Positions 25,695-34,216 of a stretch of 64,000 nucleotides of DNA are shown piece by piece. Numbering within the stretch: position 1 is the stretch's first letter; each line of letters begins with the position of its first letter. This stretch comes from Burkholderiales bacterium (GTDB taxonomy: Bacteria; Pseudomonadota; Gammaproteobacteria; Burkholderiales; Burkholderiaceae_C): contig JAECRO010000004.1 in assembly GCA_016000195.1 (NCBI GenBank), positions 1-64,000 on the forward strand, read 5' to 3'. The notes beneath the pieces are model-generated. The model did not search any database. It saw only the letters and a program-made list of their open reading frames with translations, and had not been told where the DNA came from. Both the position numbers and the translations under genes were made by a program.

Positions 25695-26936
25695 ATGAGC
25701 CACAACTCTCTTCTCTTCACCCTGTCCATCGGCACCGACTACGAACGGCTGGCCAGCCGCTTTCGCCCGATTTTTGCGCGCATCGCTGAAGGCGCGGTCG
25801 AGCGCGAGCGCTCGCGAAGCCTGCCTTACGAGCCCATCAAGTGGCTCAAAGAAGCCGGCTTTGGCGCGGTGCGCGTTCCGGTCGCCCACGGCGGCGCGGG
25901 CGCTTCGGTGCCGCAGCTGTTTCGCCTGCTGATTGAACTGGCCGAAGCCGATTCCAATGTGCCGCAGTCGCTACGCGGCCATTTCGCCTTTGTCGAGGAC
26001 CGCCTGAACGCGCCGCCCAGCGCCGAGCGCGACATCTGGTTCCAGCGCTTTGTCGCCGGCGAACTGGTGGGCAATGCGTGGACCGAAATCGGCAGCGTCA
26101 AGATGGGCGACGCCATCACCCAGGTCAGCCCGGTAGAGGAGGGCGGCTGGCGGCTCAACGGCACCAAGTTCTACAGCACGGGCAGCATCTTTGCCGACTG
26201 GATCGACGTGTACGCCAAGCGCAGCGACACCGGCGGCGATGTGATTGCCGTGGTCAGCACGCGCCAGGACGGCGTGACGCTGAGCGACGACTGGGACGGC
26301 TTTGGCCAGCGCACCACCGGCAGCGGCACCTCGGTCTTTGTCAATGCCCAGGTCGAGGCGGGCAACGTCATCGACTTTGCCACTCGCTTCAAATACCAGA
26401 CGGCGTTTTACCAGCTGGTGCTGAACGCGGTGCTGGCTGGCACCGCCAGGGCGGTGGAGCGCGATGCGGCGCGGGAAGTGCGCGAGCGCACCCGCATCTT
26501 CAGCCACGGCAACGCCACCAGCGTGGCGCGCGACGTGCAGGTGCAGCAGGTGGTTGGCCGCATCTCGGCGCAGGCCTACGCGGCCGAGGCGGTTGCCATC
26601 CGCGCCGCCGAACCGGCGCAGCGCGCTTATGAAACCCGCTTTGGCGGCAACGACGAGGCCGAGCACCAGGCCAACATCGACGCCGAAATCGAGTCGGCCA
26701 AGGCCCAGGTGGTGCTGGCCGATCTGGTGCTGCGCGCCGCCTCTGACCTGTTCAACGCGCTGGGCGCCTCGGCCGCCCGCGAAGCCAAGGCGCTGGACCG
26801 CCACTGGCGCAACGCCCGCACCGTCGCCACGCACAACCCGCTGATCTACAAGGAAAAGATCATCGGCGACTGGGTGATCAACGGCACCGAGCCGCCCTAT
26901 GTCTGGCAGATCGGCGCGGGCACGCCGGGCAAATAA
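25695..26936 (+). CDS. SfnB-like acyl-CoA dehydrogenase-fold flavoprotein 1
   Basis: A 413-residue protein of the SfnB/DszC branch of the acyl-CoA dehydrogenase fold (FGAVRVPVAHGGAGASVPQL, WRLNGTKFYSTGSIFADW, then TARAVERDAAREVRERTR). In sulfur clusters these flavoproteins act on reduced flavin and O2 or as dehydrogenases for organosulfur compounds. The exact reaction of SfnB is not established. The C-terminal LDRHWRNARTVATHNPLIYK block is typical of the branch. It lies between the LivK-like gene and a second paralogue at 27000. It has only two Met and no Cys. Confidence 0.8.
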   Translation: MSHNSLLFTLSIGTDYERLASRFRPIFARIAEGAVERERSRSLPYEPIKWLKEAGFGAVRVPVAHGGAGASVPQLFRLLIELAEADSNVPQSLRGHFAFVEDRLNAPPSAERDIWFQRFVAGELVGNAWTEIGSVKMGDAITQVSPVEEGGWRLNGTKFYSTGSIFADWIDVYAKRSDTGGDVIAVVSTRQDGVTLSDDWDGFGQRTTGSGTSVFVNAQVEAGNVIDFATRFKYQTAFYQLVLNAVLAGTARAVERDAAREVRERTRIFSHGNATSVARDVQVQQVVGRISAQAYAAEAVAIRAAEPAQRAYETRFGGNDEAEHQANIDAEIESAKAQVVLADLVLRAASDLFNALGASAAREAKALDRHWRNARTVATHNPLIYKEKIIGDWVINGTEPPYVWQIGAGTPGK

Positions 26937-26999
26937 ACCGCGTCGCTGACGCCTGATCCACGCGCCAACCCATTTCAAGCTTGATTTCAAGGAACTCTT

Positions 27000-28253
27000 A
27001 TGACTGCCACAGCCACCCTGGAACGCCCACGCGTCAACTCTCCCGCGCCTTTCGCGCCGCGCCCCCGCCCTGTGAAGGCGGCCCACCTCATCCGCAGCGA
27101 CGCCGAGGCGATTGAGATTGCCCACCGCCTGGCCGCCCGCTTTGCCCCCGAATCGGCACTGCGCGACCGTGAAGGCTTTTTGCCGATTGACGAGATCGAC
27201 GCCTATTCGCAAAGCGGCTTGTGGGGACTGAACGTGCCCAAGGCTTATGGCGGCCCCGGCGTGTCCTACGCCACGCTGGCCGAAGTGGTGGCGATCATTT
27301 CAGCGGCCGATTCGAGCATTGCCCAGATCAGCCAGAACCATTTCGTGCTTGTCGCCCATGTCGGCCTGGACGCCAGCGAGGCGCAAAAACAAGAGCTGTT
27401 CGGCTTGGTGCTCCAGGGGCACCGCTTCGGCAACGCCTTTTCCGAACTGAACAGCCGCAACGTGGCCGCTTTTGAAACGAAAGTGGTGGTGCACGGCGAC
27501 GAGGTGGAAGTGAACGGCCAGAAGTTCTACACCACCGGGGCGCTGCTCTCGCACATCGTTCCCATCGTCGCCGTGAATGAAGCCGGCAAGGGCTACATCG
27601 TCTTTGCCGACCGCGACACGCCCGGCCTCACCGTGATCAACGACTGGTCGGGCTTTGGCCAGCGCACCACCGCATCGGGCTCGGTGAAGATCGAGCGGGT
27701 GCGCGTGCCCCAAAGCCGCGTCGTGCCGATTGACGCCTTTGACCACCCGAGCGCCGCCGGGCCGATTTCGCAGATCATCCAGGCCGCGATTGACGCGGGC
27801 ATCGCACGCGGCGCGCTGGCCGACTCGATTGACTTCATCCGCAGCAAGAGCCGGCCCTGGATCGACAGCGGCAAGGAAACCGCTGGCGAAGACCCGTTCA
27901 CCATCGCCGCCATCGGTGACTTGCAGATCAGGCTGCACGCTGCCGAGGCGCTGCTGGAGCGCGCCGGCCGCCTCGTCGATGCGGCGCTGGCGAATGCGAC
28001 TGAAGCCACGGTGGCCGCAGCCACGGTCGGCACGGCCGAAGCCAAGGTGCTGACCACGCAGGTAGCAATTGAAGTGACCAACCGCCTGTTCGAGCTGGCC
28101 GGCACCCGCTCTGCGCTGACGGTTCACAACCTGGACCGCCACTGGCGCAATGCCCGCATCCACACCCTGCACGACCCGGTGCGCTGGAAGTTTTTCCATA
28201 TCGGCAACTATTACCTGAACGGCGTGAACCCGCCGCGCCATCCGTGGAACTAA
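27000..28253 (+). CDS. SfnB-like acyl-CoA dehydrogenase-fold flavoprotein 2
   Basis: A 417-residue paralogue of the protein at 25695, sharing the flavin-site segments (VNGQKFYTTGALLSHI, then VINDWSGFGQRTTASGSV) and the end block LDRHWRNARIHTLHDPVRWK. The first 35 residues are a Pro/Arg-rich extension. Apart from the initiator Met I find no Met or Cys in the whole protein, which is extreme for a cytoplasmic enzyme and fits synthesis under sulfur starvation. An AAGGAAC RBS precedes the ATG. The reaction is unknown. Oxidation or desulfurisation of an organosulfur substrate is the natural guess. Confidence 0.8.
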   Translation: MTATATLERPRVNSPAPFAPRPRPVKAAHLIRSDAEAIEIAHRLAARFAPESALRDREGFLPIDEIDAYSQSGLWGLNVPKAYGGPGVSYATLAEVVAIISAADSSIAQISQNHFVLVAHVGLDASEAQKQELFGLVLQGHRFGNAFSELNSRNVAAFETKVVVHGDEVEVNGQKFYTTGALLSHIVPIVAVNEAGKGYIVFADRDTPGLTVINDWSGFGQRTTASGSVKIERVRVPQSRVVPIDAFDHPSAAGPISQIIQAAIDAGIARGALADSIDFIRSKSRPWIDSGKETAGEDPFTIAAIGDLQIRLHAAEALLERAGRLVDAALANATEATVAAATVGTAEAKVLTTQVAIEVTNRLFELAGTRSALTVHNLDRHWRNARIHTLHDPVRWKFFHIGNYYLNGVNPPRHPWN

Positions 28254-28292
28254 AGAGGCTCGTTGTTTGATGGAGGCTGCACGGGTTTGCAG

Positions 28293-28344
28293 ATTGCTAT
28301 TGAAATAATAGCTGCTTGCGCCCGTGCAGTATGTGCTACAGGCC
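28293..28344 (-). repeat. Dispersed intergenic repeat, copy B (inverted relative to C)
   Basis: Reverse-oriented copy of the family: read on the minus strand it starts with AGGCCTGTAGCAC and ends with GCGCAAGCAGCTAT-N6-AATAGCAAT. It is about 80 percent identical by eye to copy C 93 bases away in opposite orientation, giving a long inverted pair. Confidence 0.7.
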
Positions 28345-28436
28345 TAAATTGTCTAAAAACAGGCCGCTTGAGCGACGGCTTGGAGCCCTAGTTGCGGCTG
28401 CGACCGGCAAAACGGCCTCTATTTCAGGGTCATTTA

Positions 28437-28490
28437 AGGCTCTAGCCAAATATCCACATGCGCAAGCAGCTATCACTTCAATAGCAATTA
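28437..28490 (+). repeat. Dispersed intergenic repeat, copy C
   Basis: Forward copy, AGGCTCTAGCCAA start and GCGCAAGCAGCTAT-N6-AATAGCAAT end. Together with copy B it frames a 92-base spacer just before the livF-like gene, an arrangement like a composite REP doublet. Confidence 0.7.
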
Positions 28491-28511
28491 ACGAGGCAGA
28501 ACCAAAACCCC

Positions 28512-29273
28512 ATGCCAAGCCATCCCATTTTGCAGATCGACGACATCGAGGTCGTCTATGAGCAGGTCATCCTGGCCTTGCGCGGCGTCTCGCTGTCGGT
28601 CCGGGCTGGCCAGATCGTCGCGCTGCTGGGCGCCAACGGCGCGGGCAAAAGCACCACCCTCAAAGCCGTTTCACACTTGATCCGCGCCGAACGCGGCGAC
28701 CTGACGCGCGGGCGCATTCTGTACCGGGGCGAGGACATCGGCCAGCATGACCCGGATGCGCTGGTGGCCGGCGGGCTGGTGCAGGTGCTCGAAGGGCGGC
28801 ATTGCTTCGCGCACCTGACGGTGGAAGAGAACTTGCTGATCGGGGCGTTCGTGCGCAAGGTCTCGCGACGGGCGATGCAGGCGGACCTGGAGCGCATCTA
28901 CGGCTATTTTCCGCGCCTCAGGCTGCGGCGCAAAAGCCTGGCCGGCTACACCTCGGGCGGCGAACAGCAGATGGTGGCCATCGGCCGGGCGCTGATGGCG
29001 CAGCCGCGCCTGGTGCTGCTCGATGAACCGTCGATGGGCCTGGCACCGCAGATCGTCGAGGAAATCTTCGACATCATAGCCCGGCTCAACCGCGACGAGG
29101 GGGTCAGCTTTTTGCTAGCCGAGCAGAACATCAGCATTGCGCTGCGCTATGCCCAGTACGCCTATGTGCTGGAAAGCGGCCGCGTCGTCAGCCAAGGCCA
29201 AGCGCAGGAACTGGCGCAGCGCGAGGACATGCGTGACTTTTACCTGGGCGGGCAGGTGGCGATCGCTGCTTGA
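28512..29273 (+). CDS. Branched-chain-amino-acid-type ABC ATPase, LivF-like
   Basis: A 253-residue ATPase of the LivF type, with Walker A GANGAGKST, VQVLEGRHCFAHLTVEENL, signature TSGGEQQMVAIGRAL and Walker B LVLLDEPSMGL. It is the fifth component of the importer but is separated from the other Liv genes by two SfnB-like genes and the repeat doublet. It converges on sfnR with a 40-base gap. Confidence 0.9.
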   Translation: MPSHPILQIDDIEVVYEQVILALRGVSLSVRAGQIVALLGANGAGKSTTLKAVSHLIRAERGDLTRGRILYRGEDIGQHDPDALVAGGLVQVLEGRHCFAHLTVEENLLIGAFVRKVSRRAMQADLERIYGYFPRLRLRRKSLAGYTSGGEQQMVAIGRALMAQPRLVLLDEPSMGLAPQIVEEIFDIIARLNRDEGVSFLLAEQNISIALRYAQYAYVLESGRVVSQGQAQELAQREDMRDFYLGGQVAIAA

Positions 29274-29313
29274 GGCGCACGCCCGCGTGAAAGGGCAAAC
29301 CGCCCGGCGCGGC

Positions 29314-30417
29314 TCAGAGTGACAGGTTCGCCAGCCGGGCCTGCGGGATGCCCGGCGCGGGCCGGCGCTTGTTGACCACCAGCTCCCCCGCCTTGATCAG
29401 CTGGGCGCGGATGATGTTGCGGCTCAGGCCAAGCAGTTGGGCGGTGTGGACCTGGTTGTAGTGGCAAAAGCGGTAGGCGGTGCCGAGCAGCACTTCCTGC
29501 ACTTTTTCATGCAGCGCGCCGCTTTCTTCCTCGAACAGCTTTTGAAAGGCGCGCTGCAGCAGGGCGTCGGCCGATTCGTCTTGCGGGCGGCTGCTGTCGT
29601 CCTGGCGCTCCAGGCGCAGTTTGGACAGGTGCAGGTCTTCGGCGCGGATCAGGTTGGCGCGGCAGATCAGCAAGGTGTGGTGAATCACGTTTTCCAGCTC
29701 GCGGATATTGCCCGGCCACGAATAGCCGATGAGCTTTTGCTGGGCTTCGGGGTGCAGCGTGATGTCCGTATAGCCCAGGCGGCGGCTGTACTCGGCGATG
29801 AAATGGCGCGTCAGCGGCAGGATGTCGCCCGGCCGCTCGCGCAGCGGGCTGAGTTCGAGCGTCACGACGCTCAGCCGGTAGTACAGGTCTTCGCGGAAAT
29901 TGCCGGCATTGATGGCTTTTTCCAGCTGGACGTTGGTGGCCGCCAGCACCCGCACATTGATCGGAATGCTCCTGCGTGAGCCCAGGCGCACCACTTCGCG
30001 CTCTTGCAGCACACGCAGCAGCTTGACCTGGATGGGCATCGGCAGGTCGCCGATTTCGTCGAGGAACAGCGTGCCGCCGTTGGCTTCCTCGAACCAGCCG
30101 GCCTTGGAACTCAGCGCGCCGGTGAACGCGCCTTTTTCGTGGCCGAAGAGTTCGGCTTCCACCAGGTTTTCCGAGAACGCCCCGCAGTTGACCGCCATGA
30201 ACGGCCCGCCGCGCCGGGCGCTAAGTTCGTGCAGGTGGCGGGCCACCAGTTCCTTGCCGGTGCCAGTCTCGCCAATGATGAGCACGCTGGCGTCGCTGGG
30301 CGCGACCTGCTGCAGGTGGGCCAGCAGGGCCTGCGATTTCGGATCCTCGAACACCTGGGCGGTGGCGCGGATCGAGGTGGCGAGGGCAGGAGACGGAGGC
30401 AGGGTGAGCAAGTGCAT
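29314..30417 (-). CDS. sfnR: Sigma-54-dependent activator SfnR
   Basis: A 367-residue enhancer-binding protein consisting of a short N-terminus, an AAA+ domain and a Fis-type DNA-binding domain. Walker A GETGTGKE, the sigma-54 contact loop GAFTGA, Walker [12 protein letters not shown] and the C-terminal HTAQLLGLSRNIIRAQLIKAG helix-turn-helix are visible. The absence of an N-terminal sensor domain is characteristic of SfnR, whose activity follows its expression level. It is the last gene of an msuE-msuC-sfnR unit, 16 bases after msuC. ATG at 30417 is used because the longer frame reads into msuC. Confidence 0.88.
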   Translation of the reverse strand: MHLLTLPPSPALATSIRATAQVFEDPKSQALLAHLQQVAPSDASVLIIGETGTGKELVARHLHELSARRGGPFMAVNCGAFSENLVEAELFGHEKGAFTGALSSKAGWFEEANGGTLFLDEIGDLPMPIQVKLLRVLQEREVVRLGSRRSIPINVRVLAATNVQLEKAINAGNFREDLYYRLSVVTLELSPLRERPGDILPLTRHFIAEYSRRLGYTDITLHPEAQQKLIGYSWPGNIRELENVIHHTLLICRANLIRAEDLHLSKLRLERQDDSSRPQDESADALLQRAFQKLFEEESGALHEKVQEVLLGTAYRFCHYNQVHTAQLLGLSRNIIRAQLIKAGELVVNKRRPAPGIPQARLANLSL

Positions 30418-30433
30418 GGCGTTGGCAAATAGG

Positions 30434-31621
30434 CTAGGAGTAGAAAGAGGGCGCCGGCAGTGATGCATTGAGCGCCCAGTCGCCCAGTTCCTGCAGCTTG
30501 TAGTCCACCGGATCGTGCAGGGTCTGGGTGCGCAGGTTGCGCCAGTGGCGGTCCAGCCGCAAGGCAGCATGGGTGGCGCGCGCGCCGGTCACTTCGAACA
30601 GCCGGCTGGTCACATCGAGCCCGCAGCGGGTGGCGGCGACCTTGGCGGTGGCGATGGCCACGGCCAGGTGGCCGCGTTCCTCTGCGCCCAGCCGGTTTTC
30701 CTTGCGCCAGGCCTCGTCGAGCAGGTTGTTGGCCCGTTCGGTAAGCAGTCGCACGCCCTCCAGACCGACCCAGAACTCGCCGTAGTGGCGCAGCGTGTAC
30801 GGGTCTTCGCTGACGTGGGTGGCCTTGGACTTGAACCAGACGCGCGACTCCTTGAGTGTGTAATGCCGTGCTTCGTCAAAAGCGCCTTCGGCAATGCCGA
30901 GGAACAGGTTGGCAAAGGTCAGCTGGGCAATCAAGGGGCGCAGACAGGCAAAGGGTGTGCTCAGCGGCCCCGGGTCCAGCAGCAACTCGTTTTCTTCGAC
31001 CCGCACGCGCTCGAAGGTGGCGCTGCCGCTGTCGGTCTGTCGCTGGCCCATGTTGTCCCAGTCGCCATGCAGGGTGATGCCGCTGCGGCCGCTGGGAATG
31101 GCCGCGATCAGCAGCTTGCCGCTGCTGGACTCGTCGAGCGCCGAGGCGATCAGCATTTCCGAGTCGGCCGAGCCGGAGCAAAAGCTCTTGCGCCCGGAAA
31201 ATTCGCGCCAGCCGTTGAGCTTTTTCGACACCGTGCGGGTGTCCAGCGGGTTCAGCGCATTGCCCCAAAACCAGTCGTTGCGGGCGGTCTGCTCGAACCA
31301 CGGCTCCCACTGGTCGGGCCGCGCGAACAGGCGCACGGTGGCCAGCATCAGGTGCTGAAAGCCATAGACATGGGCAATCGAGCTGTCCACGCGGGCAAAT
31401 TCGCGCACGATCTGCAGCGTTTCGCTCCAGCTGGCGCCCAGGCCGCCGTATTGCCGGGGGATGCTTAGGGCGAGCAGGCCGCTGTGGCGCAGGGCGTCGC
31501 GCTCGGCCTTGGGCGTGCCGCCGCGCAGGTCGCGCTCGGCGGCGGTTTCGGCAAACCGGGCGGCGAGCTGGCGGGCGATCTGGAGAGGCGCAATGGCCTT
31601 GAGTTGATGAGTGGCGGTCAC
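30434..31621 (-). CDS. msuC: Methanesulfinate-oxidising flavoprotein MsuC/SfnC-like
   Basis: A 395-residue acyl-CoA dehydrogenase-fold protein of the DszC/MsuC branch (LLALSIPRQYGGLGASWSET, REFARVDSSIAHVYGFQHLM, then TTLHGDWDN-type flavin site GDWDNMGQRQTDSGSA). MsuC converts methanesulfinate to methanesulfonate with FMNH2. Its substrate would come from SfnG and its product goes to MsuD. It sits between msuE and sfnR in one operon. Distinguishing MsuC from SfnC by eye is not secure. Confidence 0.8.
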   Translation of the reverse strand: MTATHQLKAIAPLQIARQLAARFAETAAERDLRGGTPKAERDALRHSGLLALSIPRQYGGLGASWSETLQIVREFARVDSSIAHVYGFQHLMLATVRLFARPDQWEPWFEQTARNDWFWGNALNPLDTRTVSKKLNGWREFSGRKSFCSGSADSEMLIASALDESSSGKLLIAAIPSGRSGITLHGDWDNMGQRQTDSGSATFERVRVEENELLLDPGPLSTPFACLRPLIAQLTFANLFLGIAEGAFDEARHYTLKESRVWFKSKATHVSEDPYTLRHYGEFWVGLEGVRLLTERANNLLDEAWRKENRLGAEERGHLAVAIATAKVAATRCGLDVTSRLFEVTGARATHAALRLDRHWRNLRTQTLHDPVDYKLQELGDWALNASLPAPSFYS

Positions 31622-31702
31622 ACGCTGTTTCCTGAAAAGAGGTTGAAAGAAAGGCCGGGGCGATACGGGCAGCCGGGCACAAGCGCGGCCACTGCTGCGT
31701 CT

Positions 31703-32263
31703 TCAGGCCGCTTGCAGTTCCTCCGTCTTCTGGCCCAGCAGGGGCAGGGCGTGCTTGACCGCCAGGCGGATGCGCGCCTGCAGCAGTTCGCTGCTGATCT
31801 GGTAGTCGCTGAAATCGGCCTCCGAGGCATACACGCCGGTGGGCAGGGTGAGCGCCTGGAAAAAGCTGAACAGCGGGCGTAGCTGGTGGTCAATCACCAG
31901 CGCGTGGCGCTCGCTGCCGCCGGTGGCGGCGAACAGCACTGGTTTGCCGATCAGCGCATCCTGGCCGATCAGGTCGAACAGGTGCTTGAACTGGCCGGGG
32001 TAGGAGGCGCGATAGACCGGCGTGGCGGCAATCAAGAGGTCGGCCGACTCGATGGCGCGCAGCTCGCGCTCGACGGCGGGCGTGAGTTCCTTGCGCGACA
32101 GGGCGCTGCCCAGCGGCCGGGCAATGTCGCCCAGCTCGATGATGTGGCTGTCGATGGCCAGGTGTTTGCCCAGCTCGGCGACGATGGCCTGGGTTAGCAC
32201 CAGGGTGCGGGAAGGGCGGAAGGTGCCGCCGGAAACGGCGACGATTTTCAAGGGAGTGCTCAT
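31703..32263 (-). CDS. msuE: NAD(P)H-dependent FMN reductase MsuE/SsuE type
   Basis: A 186-residue flavodoxin-like reductase (KIVAVSGGTFRPSRTLVLTQ phosphate loop, ATPVYRASYPGQFKHLFDLI, then LFAATGGSERHAL). It supplies FMNH2 to the two-component monooxygenases SfnG, MsuC and MsuD in this cluster. It is the first gene of the leftward operon and has a sigma-54-type promoter about 75 bases upstream. ATG at 32263 is preferred as the family N-terminus begins there. Confidence 0.88.
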   Translation of the reverse strand: MSTPLKIVAVSGGTFRPSRTLVLTQAIVAELGKHLAIDSHIIELGDIARPLGSALSRKELTPAVERELRAIESADLLIAATPVYRASYPGQFKHLFDLIGQDALIGKPVLFAATGGSERHALVIDHQLRPLFSFFQALTLPTGVYASEADFSDYQISSELLQARIRLAVKHALPLLGQKTEELQAA

Positions 32264-32336
32264 GGGATGGAATCCTGCTTGGGAAGTGGTTGATATGGCT
32301 GCGCTGGCTGTTTGGGCTGGCAACTGGAACAGCCAT

Positions 32337-32353
32337 CGCAACAGTTATGCCAA
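32337..32353 (-). promoter_or_regulatory. Sigma-54-type promoter of msuE-msuC-sfnR
   Basis: On the minus strand the sequence reads TTGGCATAACTGTTGCG, GG and GC ten bases apart and close to the TTGGCAC-N5-TTGC consensus. Transcription would start near 32326. This would make sfnR part of the regulon it controls. Confidence 0.7.
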
Positions 32354-32510
32354 GGTGAAAATGCCTTCCGGGCCGGTGCGCCGCACTCTCCCATTCATCG
32401 GCCGCAGTCCTGCGGAATGCTTCAATCGACGCCTGTGCATCCGGTCTCGGGGTTGTGTGGCGCTGTTGCCGGGCTTGCAGTTCATCAGGCATGTATTTTT
32501 AGATGTAATC

Positions 32511-32563
32511 GGCACTATGCGCACGCTGCATAAGCATAAGAAGCTATTTTTTTAATAGCATTT
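32511..32563 (+). repeat. Dispersed intergenic repeat, copy D
   Basis: GGCACTATGCGCA start with AAGAAGCTAT-N7-AATAGCA end, matching the hairpin part of the repeat family. Confidence 0.55.
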
Positions 32564-32761
32564 TGAGTGCCGATTTTTCCCTTTCCATCGCTTCTCATTC
32601 AGGAATTCACGCCGGAATCAGCGCCTTGACACCTGAAGAGCTTGTAATCTAAATCATATAACGATGTTTGTTTAAATACTTTTTAGCTATTTACTAAGGG
32701 CGTCGCTGCCATTTTTTTTGGCCTGGTTTGCCTCTCGTCCACACATGGCAGCGGCAGGAGC

Positions 32762-32777
32762 TGTTTGCCTGGCAACA
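32762..32777. promoter_or_regulatory. Putative SfnR-type enhancer site 1 of msuD
   Basis: TGTTT-GCCTGG-CAACA. It is 31 bases, about three helical turns, from the second site at 32793, so both would face the same side of the DNA. Confidence 0.5.
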
Positions 32778-32792
32778 GTGGATTGGTCAAAG

Positions 32793-32808
32793 TGTTGCGG
32801 CGCCAACA
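32793..32808. promoter_or_regulatory. Putative SfnR-type enhancer site 2 of msuD
   Basis: TGTTG-CGGCGC-CAACA, a fully palindromic element about 140 bases before the msuD sigma-54 promoter. The outer bases are the same as the site before sfnG. Confidence 0.55.
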
Positions 32809-32945
32809 CCAGCGCGCAGCGCGCGAACGAAGGCGCAATGGCGCGGCGCGCCGACACGTTTTTTCATGCGCCGCAGAGCCGGAAGCGGCCTTTTCCATGC
32901 TCTCGAATCCCTTCGCGAACAGGCCGGTTCCGGACCTTTTCCGGC

Positions 32946-32962
32946 TTGGTACGGACCTTGCG
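32946..32962 (+). promoter_or_regulatory. Sigma-54-type promoter of msuD
   Basis: TTGGTACGGACCTTGCG has GG at 32948-32949 and GC at 32960-32961, ten bases apart. It lies 40 bases before the msuD start. Confidence 0.72.
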
Positions 32963-33001
32963 GACAGGCGGGGCGTTCATCCTTGAAATTGAGGCTATCC
33001 C

Positions 33002-34216
33002 ATGAGTTTTGAAGTTTTCTGGTTTCTTCCCACGTCCGGCGACACCCGCTATCTGGGCAAGTCCAATTCCGGCCGTCCCGCCACCAATGCCTACATGCGC
33101 CAGATCGCAGTCACGGCCGAAAGCCTCGGCTATGACGGCCTCCTGATCCCCACCGGTAGCAGCTGCCTGGACCCGTGGGTCACGGCCTCCAGCCTGATTG
33201 CGGTGACCCAGCGCATCAAGCTGCTGGTGGCGCTGCGCACCTCCGTCACCGGCCCCACGGCCAGCGCGCGCCAGGCGGCGACGCTGGACCAGGCGCTCAA
33301 TGGCCGGCTGCTGCTCAATGTCGTGCCCGGCGGCGATGCGGCCGAACTGGCCGCCGAAGGCGTTTACCTCGACCACGACCAGCGCTACGAGGCGGCCGAT
33401 GAATTCATCACCGTCTGGCGCGACCTGATGGCCGGCAAGACCGTTGATTTCACAGGCAAGCACGTCAACGTCAAGCAGGCCAGGAACTTCTTTCCGCCGG
33501 TGCAGCAGCCTGCGCCACCGCTGTACTTTGGCGGCTCCTCGCCAGCGGCGCATGAGCTGGCCGCCAAGCACGTCGATGCCTACCTGACCTGGGGCGAGCC
33601 TCCAGCGGCCGTCGCCGAGAAAATCGCCGATGTGCGCCGCCGCGCCGAAAAATACGGGCGCACGGTGCGCTTCGGCGTACGCCTGCATGTCATCGTCCGC
33701 GAGACCAATGAGGAAGCCTGGGCCGCCGCCGAGCGCCTGATCAGCCGGCTCGACGACGACACCATCGCCAAGGCCCAGAGCAACTACGCCAGCATGGACT
33801 CCGAAGGCCAGCGGCGCATGGCCGCGCTGCACGGCGGACGGCGCGACCAGCTCGAAGTCAGCCCGAACCTGTGGGCTGGTGTCGGCCTGGTGCGCGGCGG
33901 CGCGGGCACGGCGCTGGTGGGCGACGCGCAGACCGTGGCGGCGCGCCTGCAGGAATACGCCGACCTGGGCGTGGACACCTTTGTGCTGTCGGGCTACCCG
34001 CACCTGGAGGAATCGATCCGCTTCGCCGAACTGGTGTTCCCGCTGCTGCCGGGTAAAGAGCCGGTCACGCTGATCGACCAGGTGCTGACCGGCGGGGCGT
34101 TCGACGTGCGCGCCACCGCCCCGGCCGTTGCGCCGCAAAGCGCTGAAAAAGCCGCCGAAAAGCCCGCTTCCGCAGCCGGCCAGGCCATCGCTGCTGAACG
34201 CGCAGTAGCCGTATGA
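33002..34216 (+). CDS. msuD: FMNH2-dependent methanesulfonate/alkanesulfonate monooxygenase MsuD/SsuD
   Basis: A 404-residue luciferase-like monooxygenase ([34 protein letters not shown], then [18 protein letters not shown]-type segment). It cleaves the C-S bond of alkanesulfonates to an aldehyde and sulfite. Adjacent msuC and msuE favour methanesulfonate as substrate, but SsuD-type range cannot be excluded. The last 35 residues are an Ala/Pro/Lys-rich tail not typical of SsuD. The stop overlaps the next start by four bases. Its sigma-54-type promoter lies 40 bases upstream. Confidence 0.88.
   Translation: MSFEVFWFLPTSGDTRYLGKSNSGRPATNAYMRQIAVTAESLGYDGLLIPTGSSCLDPWVTASSLIAVTQRIKLLVALRTSVTGPTASARQAATLDQALNGRLLLNVVPGGDAAELAAEGVYLDHDQRYEAADEFITVWRDLMAGKTVDFTGKHVNVKQARNFFPPVQQPAPPLYFGGSSPAAHELAAKHVDAYLTWGEPPAAVAEKIADVRRRAEKYGRTVRFGVRLHVIVRETNEEAWAAAERLISRLDDDTIAKAQSNYASMDSEGQRRMAALHGGRRDQLEVSPNLWAGVGLVRGGAGTALVGDAQTVAARLQEYADLGVDTFVLSGYPHLEESIRFAELVFPLLPGKEPVTLIDQVLTGGAFDVRATAPAVAPQSAEKAAEKPASAAGQAIAAERAVAV

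Larger units (their letters stand above)
32264..33001. other. Divergent regulatory region between msuE and msuD
   Basis: About 740 bases with no convincing gene. It holds two outward-facing sigma-54-type promoters, two enhancer-like palindromes and repeat copy D. The middle part is AT-rich (32600-32700). Confidence 0.65.

Noticed and set aside
24258-25889. Open frame of 543 codons on the minus strand
   Set aside because: Antisense to the LivK-like binding protein, whose signal peptide and fold are clear.
32322-32340. Second sigma-54-type promoter before msuE
   Set aside because: GG and GC are eleven bases apart instead of ten; the neighbouring element at 32337-32353 has correct spacing.
32463-32480. 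Enhancer site for the msuE promoter (TGTTG-CCGGGC-TTGCA)
   Set aside because: Only the left half matches the palindrome; the right half lacks CAACA.
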